This document shows positions 25,503-34,375 of a DNA stretch of 64,000 nt, one piece after another. The notes beneath the pieces are model-generated. The model had not been told where the DNA came from, did not search any database, and was given only the letters and a program-made list of their open reading frames with translations. The translations under genes were made by a program, and so were the position numbers. Position 1 is the stretch's first letter. Every line of letters begins with the position of its first letter. Source of the DNA: Akkermansia muciniphila (GTDB lineage: Bacteria > Verrucomicrobiota > Verrucomicrobiia > Verrucomicrobiales > Akkermansiaceae); assembly GCA_945874895.1 (NCBI GenBank), contig CAMCIC010000013.1, positions 1 through 64,000 of the forward strand, read 5' to 3'.

Positions 25503-26467
25503 ACCAACGTCTTTTTCATGCGCAGCCACTCGACATAACTTTGCAGACCTTGCTGCAAGGGGAATGTCGGGTTCCAGCCAAGCATGTCTTGCGCTTTGCC
25601 GATGTCGGCATGCGTCAAAGGCACATCCCCAGGCTGTTCAGGAGCCTGTTGAATCTTGGCTTCTCGTCCCAAGGCATCTTCAAGCATGGAGATCAAATCG
25701 CTCAAGCGAGTCGTGGCACTCCCTCCCAAATTGATCACTTCGTAGTCCCCGCCTTTGTCATCGAACGAACTCATGATCCCCCGCACAATGTCGTCCACAT
25801 AGGTGTAGTCGCGACGCGAATGTCCATCACCGAAGCGGGTGATGGTTTTCCCATCGAGTATGGCGCGGCAAAATTGCGCGATCGCCAGATCAGGACGTTG
25901 CCTTGGTCCATAAACCGTGAAGAATCGCAAGCAACGAGTCCGGATGCCAAACAAATGACTGTAGTTTGAGCAAATTTGCTCACTGGCCAATTTGGTCGCC
26001 GCGTATGGGGAAATCGTGCGCCCGATCGGATCCGTTTCGGAAAATGGTGCTTTTTGATTCACTCCATAAACGGATGATGAAGATGCAAAAATAAAGTTGC
26101 CCACCTCATGATGACGGCACGAGTCAATCAGATTGAAGGTCCCCTCAATGTTGGTCGTCATGTAAAGCTTGGGCTGCTGAATGGAAGGACGCACACCAGC
26201 ACGCGCTGCCAAATGAACAACCAGATCGAATCGACCCTGAACGAAACACCGCTCGACCAGAACGGCGTCACGAATGTCGCCTTCGATCAACTTGATATGC
26301 GGGAGCACTCCCGATAGATTGTCGCGCTTGATGCGCGAATCATAGGAATCATTGAAATCGTCAAAAACGGTCACGTCCCATCCATCGTTCACCAATCGTT
26401 CGGTCAGATGTGAACCGATGAAGCCTGCGCCTCCCGTCACCAATACTCGTCCTCGCGTTCCAAACAT
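25499..26467 (-). CDS. NAD-dependent nucleotide-sugar epimerase, UDP-glucuronate 4-epimerase type
   Basis: 322 residues, an extended short-chain dehydrogenase. TGGAGFIGSHL binds NAD near residue 11; DDFNDSYDSRIKRDNL resembles the glucuronate epimerase group (DNFNxYY...LK); SSSSVYG and SPYAATK give the Ser and Tyr-x3-Lys catalytic residues; FFTVYGPRQRPDLA and RRDYTYVDDIVRG are group-typical. The likely reaction is UDP-glucuronate to UDP-galacturonate. It heads the glycan operon and is coupled to the next gene by ATGA. Upstream, 26468-26751 holds no convincing gene; its A/T-rich part next to the ATG is probably the promoter region. It could instead be a UDP-glucose 4-epimerase or a dehydratase, but the motif set favours glucuronate. 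Confidence 0.85.
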   Translation of the reverse strand: MFGTRGRVLVTGGAGFIGSHLTERLVNDGWDVTVFDDFNDSYDSRIKRDNLSGVLPHIKLIEGDIRDAVLVERCFVQGRFDLVVHLAARAGVRPSIQQPKLYMTTNIEGTFNLIDSCRHHEVGNFIFASSSSVYGVNQKAPFSETDPIGRTISPYAATKLASEQICSNYSHLFGIRTRCLRFFTVYGPRQRPDLAIAQFCRAILDGKTITRFGDGHSRRDYTYVDDIVRGIMSSFDDKGGDYEVINLGGSATTRLSDLISMLEDALGREAKIQQAPEQPGDVPLTHADIGKAQDMLGWNPTFPLQQGLQSYVEWLRMKKTLV

Positions 26468-26751
26468 CTGTGTTTATACTCAGATTCCCTTCCTTCTGTA
26501 AAACATTTTTATGTGAGTTTTTTGACCACCCGTGTTCCAAAAACGGGCTGATGCGGTCGGAAGACCATGCATGATGCCCAGAGATCCGTGCGAAATGAGA
26601 TTACTCGATTTGTATTCTCCGTCCCGTGCCACAAGTGTCACACTCATTGACGCGAGCCGAGCAAATGAAGGGAGTGTGGACGACTTTGATCTCATGTTGC
26701 GAGGCAAATCAATTTTCCAAAAATGACGGGACCCGCTGACCCAGACCATCG

Positions 26752-26988
26752 CTAACCTGAGACGATGATATTTCTGAGTCGCTGGTGAAGATGAGTTGGA
26801 ATTTCTCTTGAAAATCGGATCCGTCCCGTCCCATCCAACCAGATTTCGCCTGCCGAAATTCCATTCTGCGACAAAAGCATCGAGAGATCGGTCAAGACGT
26901 GGCTGGGCATTTTGCCCTTCAAACAACGGGTGGAGCCAGGACCGATTTCAATCGCCAGCGCCGAGAGTGCTCTCGAGATCCATTTCAT
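26752..26988 (-). CDS. Small conserved-looking protein coupled to the exonuclease
   Basis: 78 residues. The ATG at 26988 overlaps the exonuclease stop in an ATGA, the best evidence that it is real. The N-terminus is hydrophobic or amphipathic (MKWISRALSALAIEIG), followed by KGKMPSHVLTDL and a C-terminal IRFSREIPTHLHQRLRNII. The latter resembles small DUF3634-type proteins as I remember them; I cannot confirm this. Several other frames cross this stretch, but they lack a coupled start and their composition looks non-coding. Function unknown. Confidence 0.6.
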   Translation of the reverse strand: MKWISRALSALAIEIGPGSTRCLKGKMPSHVLTDLSMLLSQNGISAGEIWLDGTGRIRFSREIPTHLHQRLRNIIVSG

Positions 26989-27605
26989 CGCTTCGATGCC
27001 TGATAGCGGTGCCAGGCGGCTTGATCGGGTTGCAAAAAATGAGTAAGCGGAACGTGCCATGCTTGGGTGAGTTGCAGGATCTTTTCCAATAACAACAGGG
27101 AGGCGGTGGCATCGAAAAGCGCATCATGCCATTGGCGATCGGGACAGGCCTTGCACACATGCGGAGTAAGGTCGAGGGCATCACAGAGCACGCCAAGCGA
27201 ATGATCCTGCCACTGCGGCCATGTGGCGCGCGATAGCAGCAGCGTGTCAAGCCAAGGGCCGAAACCATGACCAGGAAAGGCACGAAGGAATTTTTTTTCC
27301 GTGCCTTTGCCATGCGCCACGATGACGCGATCGCTGAGATATTCTCTCACCACTGGCCAAAGTGCCAACAAGTCAGGAGCCTCCTGCAAATCATCCAGAG
27401 TGATGCCATGAACCTTTTGCGCACTCCAAGCAATGCCTTGTTGGGCTCGTAAATAGGAAACATACGATGCCTGGAGGCCCGTATCTGGAGCCCACTCCGC
27501 CATGCCAATCTGGATGGGCACATCCGTGCGACCCGACGTCACACCCGCCGACTCGAAATCGATGGCGACAAAAGAACAATTGCGGATCGGCGAGTTGAGA
27601 ACCAT
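26985..27605 (-). CDS. DnaQ-like (DEDD superfamily) 3'-5' exonuclease
   Basis: 206 residues. Motif I is FVAIDFESAG near residue 14 (Asp and Glu present), motif II region VIVAHGKGTEKKFLRAF, and motif III HDALFDATASLLLLE (His and Asp). PIQIGMAEW and WSAQKVHGITLDDL also fit the RNase T/DnaQ fold. In motif II the Asp that normally follows 'HNA.F' is not in its usual form: Glu sits nearby in GTEKKF, so activity may be altered. It could trim DNA or RNA ends. It is followed by a 78-residue gene with which it overlaps by 4 bases. It is not linked to a polymerase subunit, so calling it the epsilon subunit is not justified. Confidence 0.82.
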   Translation of the reverse strand: MVLNSPIRNCSFVAIDFESAGVTSGRTDVPIQIGMAEWAPDTGLQASYVSYLRAQQGIAWSAQKVHGITLDDLQEAPDLLALWPVVREYLSDRVIVAHGKGTEKKFLRAFPGHGFGPWLDTLLLSRATWPQWQDHSLGVLCDALDLTPHVCKACPDRQWHDALFDATASLLLLEKILQLTQAWHVPLTHFLQPDQAAWHRYQASKR

Positions 27606-27814
27606 TTTTTCGCGGCCATGCTACCTATGACGGTAAAAAAATCCATGGCTGAAGTCAAAAAGTTCTCGGGATATGAAAACGCTGCTCGGTTTTCCTTCTG
27701 CGAAAAAAATGACGGGCGCATCGCGGCAACTCCTCTTGTGACCTTAAAAGCGCAACAGCAGGGATGTGGCAAAGAATGGGGACTGCGGTTTCTCCATCCA
27801 CAAGATCTCATTTT

Positions 27815-27985
27815 TCATTCACCCAGACCTTTGGCAAAAACCCCGAATTCTTCGAACACAATGACCATGGGTCGGCAGCAAATCTCGCAGTCGTAGTCCC
27901 ACTCGGCAGGCCATTCCGAAGAATCGGGACCCAATACCTCAAAAACCTCGCCGCAGGTAGGACACATCACCTCATGCATTTCCAT
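27815..27985 (-). CDS. CPXCG motif-containing cysteine-rich zinc-ribbon-like protein
   Basis: 56 residues, too short for most gene finders. It starts at 27985 (MEMHEV), with a second possible ATG at 27979. Two cysteine pairs are spaced as in the Cys_rich_CPXG family: MCPTCGEVFEV near residue 7 and YDCEICCRPMVIVFEEF near residue 31, with an acidic DSSEWPAEWDYD between. Four of the cysteines probably bind one zinc ion. The role of the family is unknown. It lies alone between the exonuclease (209 bases away, same strand) and a divergent lipoprotein gene. The full motif match makes chance unlikely. Confidence 0.85.
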   Translation of the reverse strand: MEMHEVMCPTCGEVFEVLGPDSSEWPAEWDYDCEICCRPMVIVFEEFGVFAKGLGE

Positions 27986-28103
27986 ATCAGAAACATCGCA
28001 GCATCATGAAATAAGGCAACTCCGTCTTTGACACGAATCACCAAAACACATAACGTGAGAAGGTAGTTGTCCACCTGATCTTTACCCCGCATCCTCCACA
28101 AAC

Positions 28104-28433
28104 ATGAAATCCACTCTATTTCTCTCGCTTGCCGTCCTACCCTTCATCGCAGCCTCCTGCAAACCCAAAGAAACCAGCGCACCTGCTGCACCTGCTGCAC
28201 CTGCTGCTGTTGCGCCTGCTGCTCCCGATACTCCTGCCCAGCCTGCGAAGCCTGCCGTGTCTGCACCTGGTGCGGCAATCCCAGAGGCTGTCAATGAAGC
28301 CGAATCAGCGGCCGACGCGGCCGATGCGGCGGCGAAGGCAGCGGCAGAAGCAGAAGCGGCCGCAGAAGCAGCGGCAAAGGCGGCCGCGGAAGCCGCTGCC
28401 AAATCTGCTCAACAATCGCAAGGCGGTCAATAA
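28104..28433 (+). CDS. Alanine-rich putative lipoprotein
   Basis: 109 residues. A lipoprotein signal peptide ends in the lipobox IAAS-C (Cys 19), then a proline/alanine-rich spacer of about 50 residues (repeats of APAAP) and a charged helix of A, K and E (AAEAEAAAEAAAKAAAEAAA). The shape recalls small helical lipoproteins such as Lpp that span from membrane to peptidoglycan, but no peptidoglycan-attachment lysine motif can be shown. The composition comes from short GCN codon repeats, so sequence comparison would be weak. Function unknown. Confidence 0.75.
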   Translation: MKSTLFLSLAVLPFIAASCKPKETSAPAAPAAPAAVAPAAPDTPAQPAKPAVSAPGAAIPEAVNEAESAADAADAAAKAAAEAEAAAEAAAKAAAEAAAKSAQQSQGGQ

Positions 28434-28552
28434 TCCGGCCACCCTCCCTCACTTAGCACGCCCGCTGTTTGTGCCTGTGCGGAGGTGGCATTTGCTGGGA
28501 CGGATCGATCTCGTGCATTGACCATACGGCGCGCCTTTTTTACCTTGCGTCT

Positions 28553-30487
28553 GTGACTGCCACTGACTCGGAATCTCTTCACGCCCTGCTGCGCCAGCGT
28601 TTCGGCATGGAGCGTTTCCGCGGTCAACAAGAGCAGGTAATTCAGGCATTGCTTGCAGGAAAATCCGCACTCGCACTCTTCGCCACTGGTGCCGGAAAAT
28701 CGCTCTGCTACCAACTTCCCTCCCTGATGCTTCCGGGCTTGACCATTGTCGTCAGTCCTTTGATCGCGTTGATGAAGGATCAGGTGGAATCGATGCATCG
28801 TCGTGGCATCGCCGCTGCGCGGATCGACTCGACATGGGCCGATGATGAGGCCGAGGACATCGTCAATGCCATACGCGCAGGAAGCATCAAACTTCTTTTC
28901 GTTTCTCCCGAACGTCTTGCGTCTCAGGGTTTTCGCAAGTCCATGAGGGGCGTCGCCATCAGCCTACTGGCGATTGATGAGGCGCATTGCGTGTCCGAGT
29001 GGGGTCACAACTTTCGTCCAGACTACCTGAAGATCGCCCGCTTGCGCCAACGAATGAAAATCGAACGCGTATTGGCGCTGACAGCGACCGCCACACCGCA
29101 GGTGGCGCGCGGGATTCGCAAGGCGTTCCGCATTCCCGCGTCCTGCCAATTTCAAGGAAGCTTCCACCGCGCCAACCTGCATCTCAAGGTAGAGGCTTGC
29201 GCGACCGAGGATAAGGACCAGCAACTGATCAGGGCGTTGCAAGAAATGAACGGCCCTACCATCGTGTATGCAACATCTCGTAAAGATACCGAACGGATCA
29301 CCACCATGCTCCAGAAAGCCGGTTTTACGGCGCTCTCCTACCACGCCGGCCTCCCCCCCGAAACTCGATCCCTGCATCAAGAGTCTTTTTTGAGTAATAA
29401 AAATCGTATCATCGTCGCGACCATTGCCTTTGGTATGGGGATTGATAAACCAGACATCCGCTGCATCATCCATTATCATTTGCCGAAAAGCATCGAGGGC
29501 TACAGTCAGGAAATCGGTCGCGCGGGTCGCGATGGTCTCGACTCACACTGCCTGCTCTTCGCGCACAAGCCTGATGCTAGAATCTTGGAAAATTTCATTC
29601 ATGCCGCGACTCCTTCGCCCCAGGCGCTGCGGAATTTTCTCGATCGCGTGCTCCGTCTCGCATCGCCCGGCAGATGTTTTGCGATCTCCCCCTACGAACT
29701 ATCCGTAAGTCTCGATATGCGGGAAGAATCGCTTCGCACGGTGCTGGCTTATCTCGAAACGGACGGCATCATCGAACGCAGCGGACAATTTCACGCCTAC
29801 CTGCGCGTGCGTTTGCTACGCCCGCTGGATCGCGTTTTGGCGGGTTACCCGATGCGGGTCAAGAACCGCATCCGCTCGCTATTCGCGGCGGCGGAAGAAG
29901 CCTACGGCAGCCTGCATTTCCGTTTTTATGAAATCACCGATATCACCGGTATCCCGCGCGAAGAAGCCACGGAAATCATCACCGCGCTGGCCGATGCGGG
30001 CGACATTCGTCTGGAACAACGAGGCATCCGGGAAGTCTATCAGCGCAGCAAACAAGCAGTGGTGGCGATCCCAGAAATCATCGAGAAAATGATTGAGCGC
30101 TTCGAATCCAGGGCCTCTTTTGAATTCGACCGCATCCGCCTGATGCAGCGATATGTTGAGTCGCGCCTATGCCGTGCCCGTGCTTTGGCCCAACATTTCG
30201 GCATCCGCGGAGCGGAACCTTGTGGCCACTGTGACATCTGCTTGGGTGGCAAGCCCATCCGTTGGCGTGATGACTCATCCAAGCCGATTCCTGACGCAGA
30301 GTGGCAGCTCATGCTCGCGCTGCGCCGCGAAGACCATCCGGCACTAGGAACGGCACGGCAACTCGCCAAGTTTCTCTGCGGCTTTTCCAGTCCTGCCGCC
30401 GCGCAGGCAAAACTCATGAGCAGGGCGGAATTCGGCATGTGGCAAGATCAAGATTTTCTCGATATCCTCGCCCTGCTAGAAGCATGA
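28553..30487 (+). CDS. recQ: ATP-dependent DNA helicase RecQ
   Basis: About 644 residues from a GTG at 28553, which places the RecQ start about 20 residues before FGMERFRGQQEQVI; a TTG at 28469 would add 28 residues unlike the family. Helicase motifs: Q-motif FRGQQ, Walker A ATGAGKSLCYQLP, Ia VVSPLIALMKDQ, Walker B AIDEAHCVSEWGHNFRPDY, III LTATATPQV, V TIAFGMGIDKPDIR and VI QEIGRAGRDG. A RecQ zinc-binding region follows (Cys in SRLCRARAL, then CGHCDIC near the end) with the winged-helix-like part. No HRDC domain is visible, but a C-terminal helical tail remains. It unwinds DNA in recombination and repair. It stands alone and ends 9 bases before the convergent dehydrogenase stop. Confidence 0.93.
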   Translation: MTATDSESLHALLRQRFGMERFRGQQEQVIQALLAGKSALALFATGAGKSLCYQLPSLMLPGLTIVVSPLIALMKDQVESMHRRGIAAARIDSTWADDEAEDIVNAIRAGSIKLLFVSPERLASQGFRKSMRGVAISLLAIDEAHCVSEWGHNFRPDYLKIARLRQRMKIERVLALTATATPQVARGIRKAFRIPASCQFQGSFHRANLHLKVEACATEDKDQQLIRALQEMNGPTIVYATSRKDTERITTMLQKAGFTALSYHAGLPPETRSLHQESFLSNKNRIIVATIAFGMGIDKPDIRCIIHYHLPKSIEGYSQEIGRAGRDGLDSHCLLFAHKPDARILENFIHAATPSPQALRNFLDRVLRLASPGRCFAISPYELSVSLDMREESLRTVLAYLETDGIIERSGQFHAYLRVRLLRPLDRVLAGYPMRVKNRIRSLFAAAEEAYGSLHFRFYEITDITGIPREEATEIITALADAGDIRLEQRGIREVYQRSKQAVVAIPEIIEKMIERFESRASFEFDRIRLMQRYVESRLCRARALAQHFGIRGAEPCGHCDICLGGKPIRWRDDSSKPIPDAEWQLMLALRREDHPALGTARQLAKFLCGFSSPAAAQAKLMSRAEFGMWQDQDFLDILALLEA

Positions 30488-30496
30488 GAGATCCGC

Positions 30497-31507
30497 TTAT
30501 CGATGCAAAACCAGGCGATAGCGTGCCTTGCCGGCGCGCAAGTGATCGAGTGCGGCATTGACATCAGACATCGCGAAATCCTCGGTCTGAGCAGCGATGC
30601 CGTGACGCGCGGCAAAATCCAACATCGTCTTTACCGTAGCAGGTGAGCCCAAAGGAGAGCCGGTGATTTTTTTGCGTCCGCCGATGAGAGAAAAGACCGG
30701 AACCGCAACGGGCTCGAGCACTGCACCCACAAAATGCAACGTGCCATCCGGTCCTAACAAGTTCAGGTATTCACTCCAATCGAGCGGCACATTCACCGTC
30801 GAGAGCAGGAAGTCAAAGCTGCCGGCCGCCTGTTTCATCGCGATAGCATCGCGGGAGTCCAGCACGGCATCCGCGCCTAATGCGCGAGCCTCATCCGCTT
30901 TGTCGGCACTGCTGGTGAAGGCGGTGACGTGACATCCCCATTTGTCAAAAAATTGCAGGGCGAGATGCCCCAGACCACCGATGCCAATCACTCCGACTCG
31001 ATGCGTCGGTTTTACTCCGCCGTCGATGATCGGAGCAAAGACCGTAATTCCCCCACAAAACAGAGGTCCCGCTTTGCGGGCATCCAACGCGGCAGGAAGG
31101 GGGATCGCCCAGCTCCAGTGAGCGCGCACACGCTCGGCAAAACCTCCGTGACGACCGACGATGGTTTGCTCAGACGAACCGCACAGCTGATGACGACCGG
31201 ACATGCACGGCGTGCAACTCAGGCAAGATCCCGCGAACCATCCCAAGCCTACGCGATCACCTACCTTTACACCCTTGACCGCCGCTCCAGTTTCCTCGAT
31301 CACGCCCACCACTTCATGACCGGCGACCAACGGATAGGCCGACATGCCCCAATCATTATCGATCATCGATAGATCCGAGTGACAAATGCCGCAGGACTCC
31401 ACGCGGATTTCCACTTCTTCCGGTCCTAATGCTCCGAAAACCACCGTCTGCTTTTGCAATTTTGCTCCAGCAGCTGCAGCGGCCCACGCTTCCCATGTTT
31501 TTTTCAT
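30497..31507 (-). CDS. Zinc-dependent alcohol dehydrogenase (medium-chain, YahK/CAD-like)
   Basis: 336 residues. Catalytic zinc ligands appear in CGICHSDL (near residue 40) and AGHEVVGVI; the structural zinc loop is CLSCTPCMSGRHQLC; the coenzyme-binding Rossmann turn is GVIGIGGLGHLALQFF. HSDLSMIDNDW and GWFAGSCLSC place it in the NADP(H)-linked aldehyde reductase/cinnamyl alcohol dehydrogenase-like group. It would reduce aldehydes to alcohols. It is divergent from the CYTH gene and has no operon partner, so the natural substrate cannot be told. Confidence 0.9.
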   Translation of the reverse strand: MKKTWEAWAAAAAGAKLQKQTVVFGALGPEEVEIRVESCGICHSDLSMIDNDWGMSAYPLVAGHEVVGVIEETGAAVKGVKVGDRVGLGWFAGSCLSCTPCMSGRHQLCGSSEQTIVGRHGGFAERVRAHWSWAIPLPAALDARKAGPLFCGGITVFAPIIDGGVKPTHRVGVIGIGGLGHLALQFFDKWGCHVTAFTSSADKADEARALGADAVLDSRDAIAMKQAAGSFDFLLSTVNVPLDWSEYLNLLGPDGTLHFVGAVLEPVAVPVFSLIGGRKKITGSPLGSPATVKTMLDFAARHGIAAQTEDFAMSDVNAALDHLRAGKARYRLVLHR

Positions 31508-31641
31508 CGGCTCAACTTAGCGCAAGTCCCAAGCATTTCCAGCGGAATTGGCGGCGACGAGCCGAATCGATGAAAGGATTGCGCCTTTCTTGCCAAGCGG
31601 ATGTTTGCACACACATCGGGAATCGGTTACCATCCGCCATC

Positions 31642-32139
31642 ATGTCCTACGAAATCGAACGGAAGTTTTTGTTGAAAAACGATGGTTGGCGCCAAGGCGC
31701 GATCGCTCATAGGATTCAGCAAGGATATCTGGCGCGCGAACCGCATCGGACGGTGCGAGTTCGCTGGCTGGACGATCATGCTTGGATGACCGTCAAAGGT
31801 CCCACCACCGGCATCACCCGACAGGAGGTGGAATTTCCGTTAGATCCAGCCATAGCAGCCAAATTGTTTGACCTATGTCTGGACGGCCGCATCGATAAAA
31901 CCCGCTACAAAATCATTTTCGAAGGAACACTTTGGGAAGTGGATGAGTTTCAGGGCGATAACGCAGGCCTGATGATCGCCGAGGTCGAATTGCCAGAGGA
32001 AACCAGTCATTTCGTGCATCCGCCGTGGTTGGGTGCGGAAGTGACGGCAGACTCTCGCTTGACCAACTCTTCGTTGGCACGGAGACCTTGGTTGGCATGG
32101 ACTCCCGAAGAACGTGCCGAAATTTTCGCCCTGACCTGA
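31642..32139 (+). CDS. CYTH-domain (triphosphate tunnel metalloenzyme) protein
   Basis: 165 residues from the ATG at 31642. The N-terminal EIERKFLL is the ExExK signature, followed by tunnel strands RTVRVRWLDDHAWMTVKGPT, RQEVEFPL, KTRYKI, WEVDEFQG and IAEVELP, rich in Arg, Lys and Glu at the alternating positions expected of a phosphate tunnel. Homologous small CYTH proteins hydrolyse inorganic triphosphate or nucleotide triphosphates, or make cAMP (CyaB). The short single-domain form favours the triphosphatase group. Its stop is 12 bases from the convergent OmpA-domain gene stop. Confidence 0.88.
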   Translation: MSYEIERKFLLKNDGWRQGAIAHRIQQGYLAREPHRTVRVRWLDDHAWMTVKGPTTGITRQEVEFPLDPAIAAKLFDLCLDGRIDKTRYKIIFEGTLWEVDEFQGDNAGLMIAEVELPEETSHFVHPPWLGAEVTADSRLTNSSLARRPWLAWTPEERAEIFALT

Positions 32140-32151
32140 CGGGCTGGGGAA

Positions 32152-33456
32152 TCATTCTTCCACGGCTTGGGCGCGGGGAGCGGGAGTCTCCTCAACAGCA
32201 GCAGCACGCGGCGGCGTTTCTTCGATGACGACGGGCGCGGCTTTTGGTGGCTCTGGTAGAGGATCTTCCGCCACGGGTAAAGCACGCAGCGGCTTTACGC
32301 GTATGGCTTGTGGCTTGGGCGATTCCGGTTGCGGCTCCGGCATGACGGGCGTGGCACGCGGTGCAGGCTCCACGGGAGCGCGGCTTTGGCGGGCGGGCTC
32401 GACCGGAGGAGTCTTGCGCATCTTGATTTCCACACGACGATTGATGGCCTGCTCGTCTTGATTCCCCTGTAACACAATCGGCTGTTGCTTGCCCATGGGC
32501 AGCGCACGGATTTTTTCCGCGTTCATTCCCATCGCCACGAGGAAGGATCTCACGGATTCCGCCCTGCGCAACGAAAGTTCGTGATTGAAATCATCACTGC
32601 CGATCAAATCAGTATGACCCTCGATCCAGCAATACAGCTGCGGGTTTAGGTCCATCACCAAGGCGATTTTCTGCAGACCCACCTTCGAGCTCTCGCGAAG
32701 TTGCGCGCTGTTGTATTCGAATAACAAATCGCCAGGCAACATGGTGGTTTTTGTCACGAGAACATTCTCTGGCAAACCGGCGATTTCATCGAGAGTGGAG
32801 GTGCCATCGAGTTTGCCATCGATCGATTTGCCTTCGCCGCCTTTTTTGATGAGATCCTTCATGAAGGAATCAAGCGGATCGTTCGGGGCGGACTCACTGC
32901 CGGGATCGACAATCATCTGTCCCTGAGCAGCCATGGGCGTGGCGGTCTCCGTCTGCCCCAGCGACTCCAGTTCCTCCGGCGCAATTTCCACCGCAGCCGC
33001 CAACTGCTTCAGGTCCCCCGCTGGATCACCGGAAAGCGTGGGAGCCTCAACCTGCAATGGCACATCAAACGATGCCACCTCTACGCCGGATTTCATTTCC
33101 AATTCAGGATCTTGCAGACGCTCCAGAATTTCCACGTCATCCACCAATTCCGCACGATCGGGCATGGGCGTAGGCTCATCGTTCGCGGCAGGCGGTACGT
33201 CACGCGGTAGATCCTCTTCGACAGCACGCACCGCGACAGGACGGGTTACCTCCTCTTTTTCGTTGGTCCAGCCATAGTCCATCTTGAGATATCCCAGAGA
33301 AATGAACAACACGATGTGCAACAGAATCGCCGCGAGCAGAGAAATCACCATCCACAAGCCAATGCGGTCCGGAGAAGGAAAAAAGGACTGGCGACCGCTC
33401 GCATGAGCGTGTGCGTGCCAACGAGAATGTCCTTCCATGCCTGAATCATACGCCAT
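32152..33456 (-). CDS. Membrane-anchored OmpA-domain protein with proline-rich tail
   Basis: 434 residues (an ATG 18 bases in is also possible). One hydrophobic helix (about 32-57, WMVISLLAAILLHIVLFISL) is followed by a long acidic, low-complexity periplasmic region (about 65-225). The OmpA C-terminal domain (about 235-350) contains LLFEYNSAQLRESSKVGLQK, EGHTDLIGSDDFNHELSLRR and INRRVEIKM, with the Asp and Arg that hold peptidoglycan diaminopimelate. About 85 residues of P/A/E repeats (PVEPAPRATPVMPEPQPE and similar) follow the domain, which is unusual because OmpA domains are normally terminal. The N-terminal anchor and Pro-rich part recall TonB-like proteins, but no TonB domain is seen. It probably links inner membrane and wall. 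Confidence 0.8.
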   Translation of the reverse strand: MAYDSGMEGHSRWHAHAHASGRQSFFPSPDRIGLWMVISLLAAILLHIVLFISLGYLKMDYGWTNEKEEVTRPVAVRAVEEDLPRDVPPAANDEPTPMPDRAELVDDVEILERLQDPELEMKSGVEVASFDVPLQVEAPTLSGDPAGDLKQLAAAVEIAPEELESLGQTETATPMAAQGQMIVDPGSESAPNDPLDSFMKDLIKKGGEGKSIDGKLDGTSTLDEIAGLPENVLVTKTTMLPGDLLFEYNSAQLRESSKVGLQKIALVMDLNPQLYCWIEGHTDLIGSDDFNHELSLRRAESVRSFLVAMGMNAEKIRALPMGKQQPIVLQGNQDEQAINRRVEIKMRKTPPVEPARQSRAPVEPAPRATPVMPEPQPESPKPQAIRVKPLRALPVAEDPLPEPPKAAPVVIEETPPRAAAVEETPAPRAQAVEE

Positions 33457-33537
33457 TGCGCGCTGAGATCAATCACCAGATCAGCAAAATCATCTTGGTA
33501 CAACACCTGCTTACCATAGCGAGAACCTGTCACCATC

Positions 33538-33777
33538 ATGAAACAAAAAGCTGACACCAAGAGCCCACGCGAACATAAAATCCCCTCTACGAAAACAAAA
33601 ACTGTGGGGAAAACAACGGCGAAAACACGCGTGCGCAAGGCCTCCGCAACGGTCATGCCCACAGGCTCCGAAGAAATCGCCGTAGCTGCTTTCCTCAACT
33701 GGTGTCAACGCCGCAATCAAGGCTTGCCAGACGATCCGATCGCTGATTGGATCATGGCGGAAACCACAATGGGATAA
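33538..33777 (+). CDS. Small DUF2934-like protein
   Basis: 79 residues. The first 40 are basic and Lys/Thr/Ser rich (disordered); the last 35, EEIAVAAFLNWCQRRNQGLP followed by DDPIADWIMAE, match the DUF2934 pattern (I..rAY.lw..rG...D...dWl.AE). The domain function is unknown. It is divergent from the OmpA-domain gene. An antisense frame covers the same bases but has a less protein-like composition. Confidence 0.7.
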   Translation: MKQKADTKSPREHKIPSTKTKTVGKTTAKTRVRKASATVMPTGSEEIAVAAFLNWCQRRNQGLPDDPIADWIMAETTMG

Positions 33778-33786
33778 GCCCATTGA

Positions 33787-34236
<450 letters not shown>

Positions 34237-34267
34237 TTTCTTGTGAGTTAGTGTTCGTCATGTTCTT

Positions 34268-34300
34268 AAGCCGCTGCACTCGCTGCAGCGGCTTTTGCTT
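34268..34300 (+). terminator. Rho-independent terminator after glnB
   Basis: A perfect 11-bp stem (AAGCCGCTGCA at 34268-34278 with TGCAGCGGCTT at 34284-34294) has a 5-base loop and is followed by TTGCTT, a weak U tract. It lies about 30 bases after the glnB stop. Confidence 0.8.
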
Positions 34301-34375
34301 GCCCTTGACTCCATTTCCATCTGGTCGGAACAACCCACCAGTGATTGCCTGCAAGACCATGCTGGCGAAGGATGT

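Noticed and set aside
26480-26926. Minus-strand 148-codon frame between the epimerase and exonuclease genes
   Set aside because: It has no coupled start, overlaps the better supported 78-residue gene, and its composition looks non-coding.
33345-33698. Minus-strand frame opposite the DUF2934-like gene
   Set aside because: It overlaps the start of the OmpA-domain gene and the DUF2934 motif lies on the plus strand.
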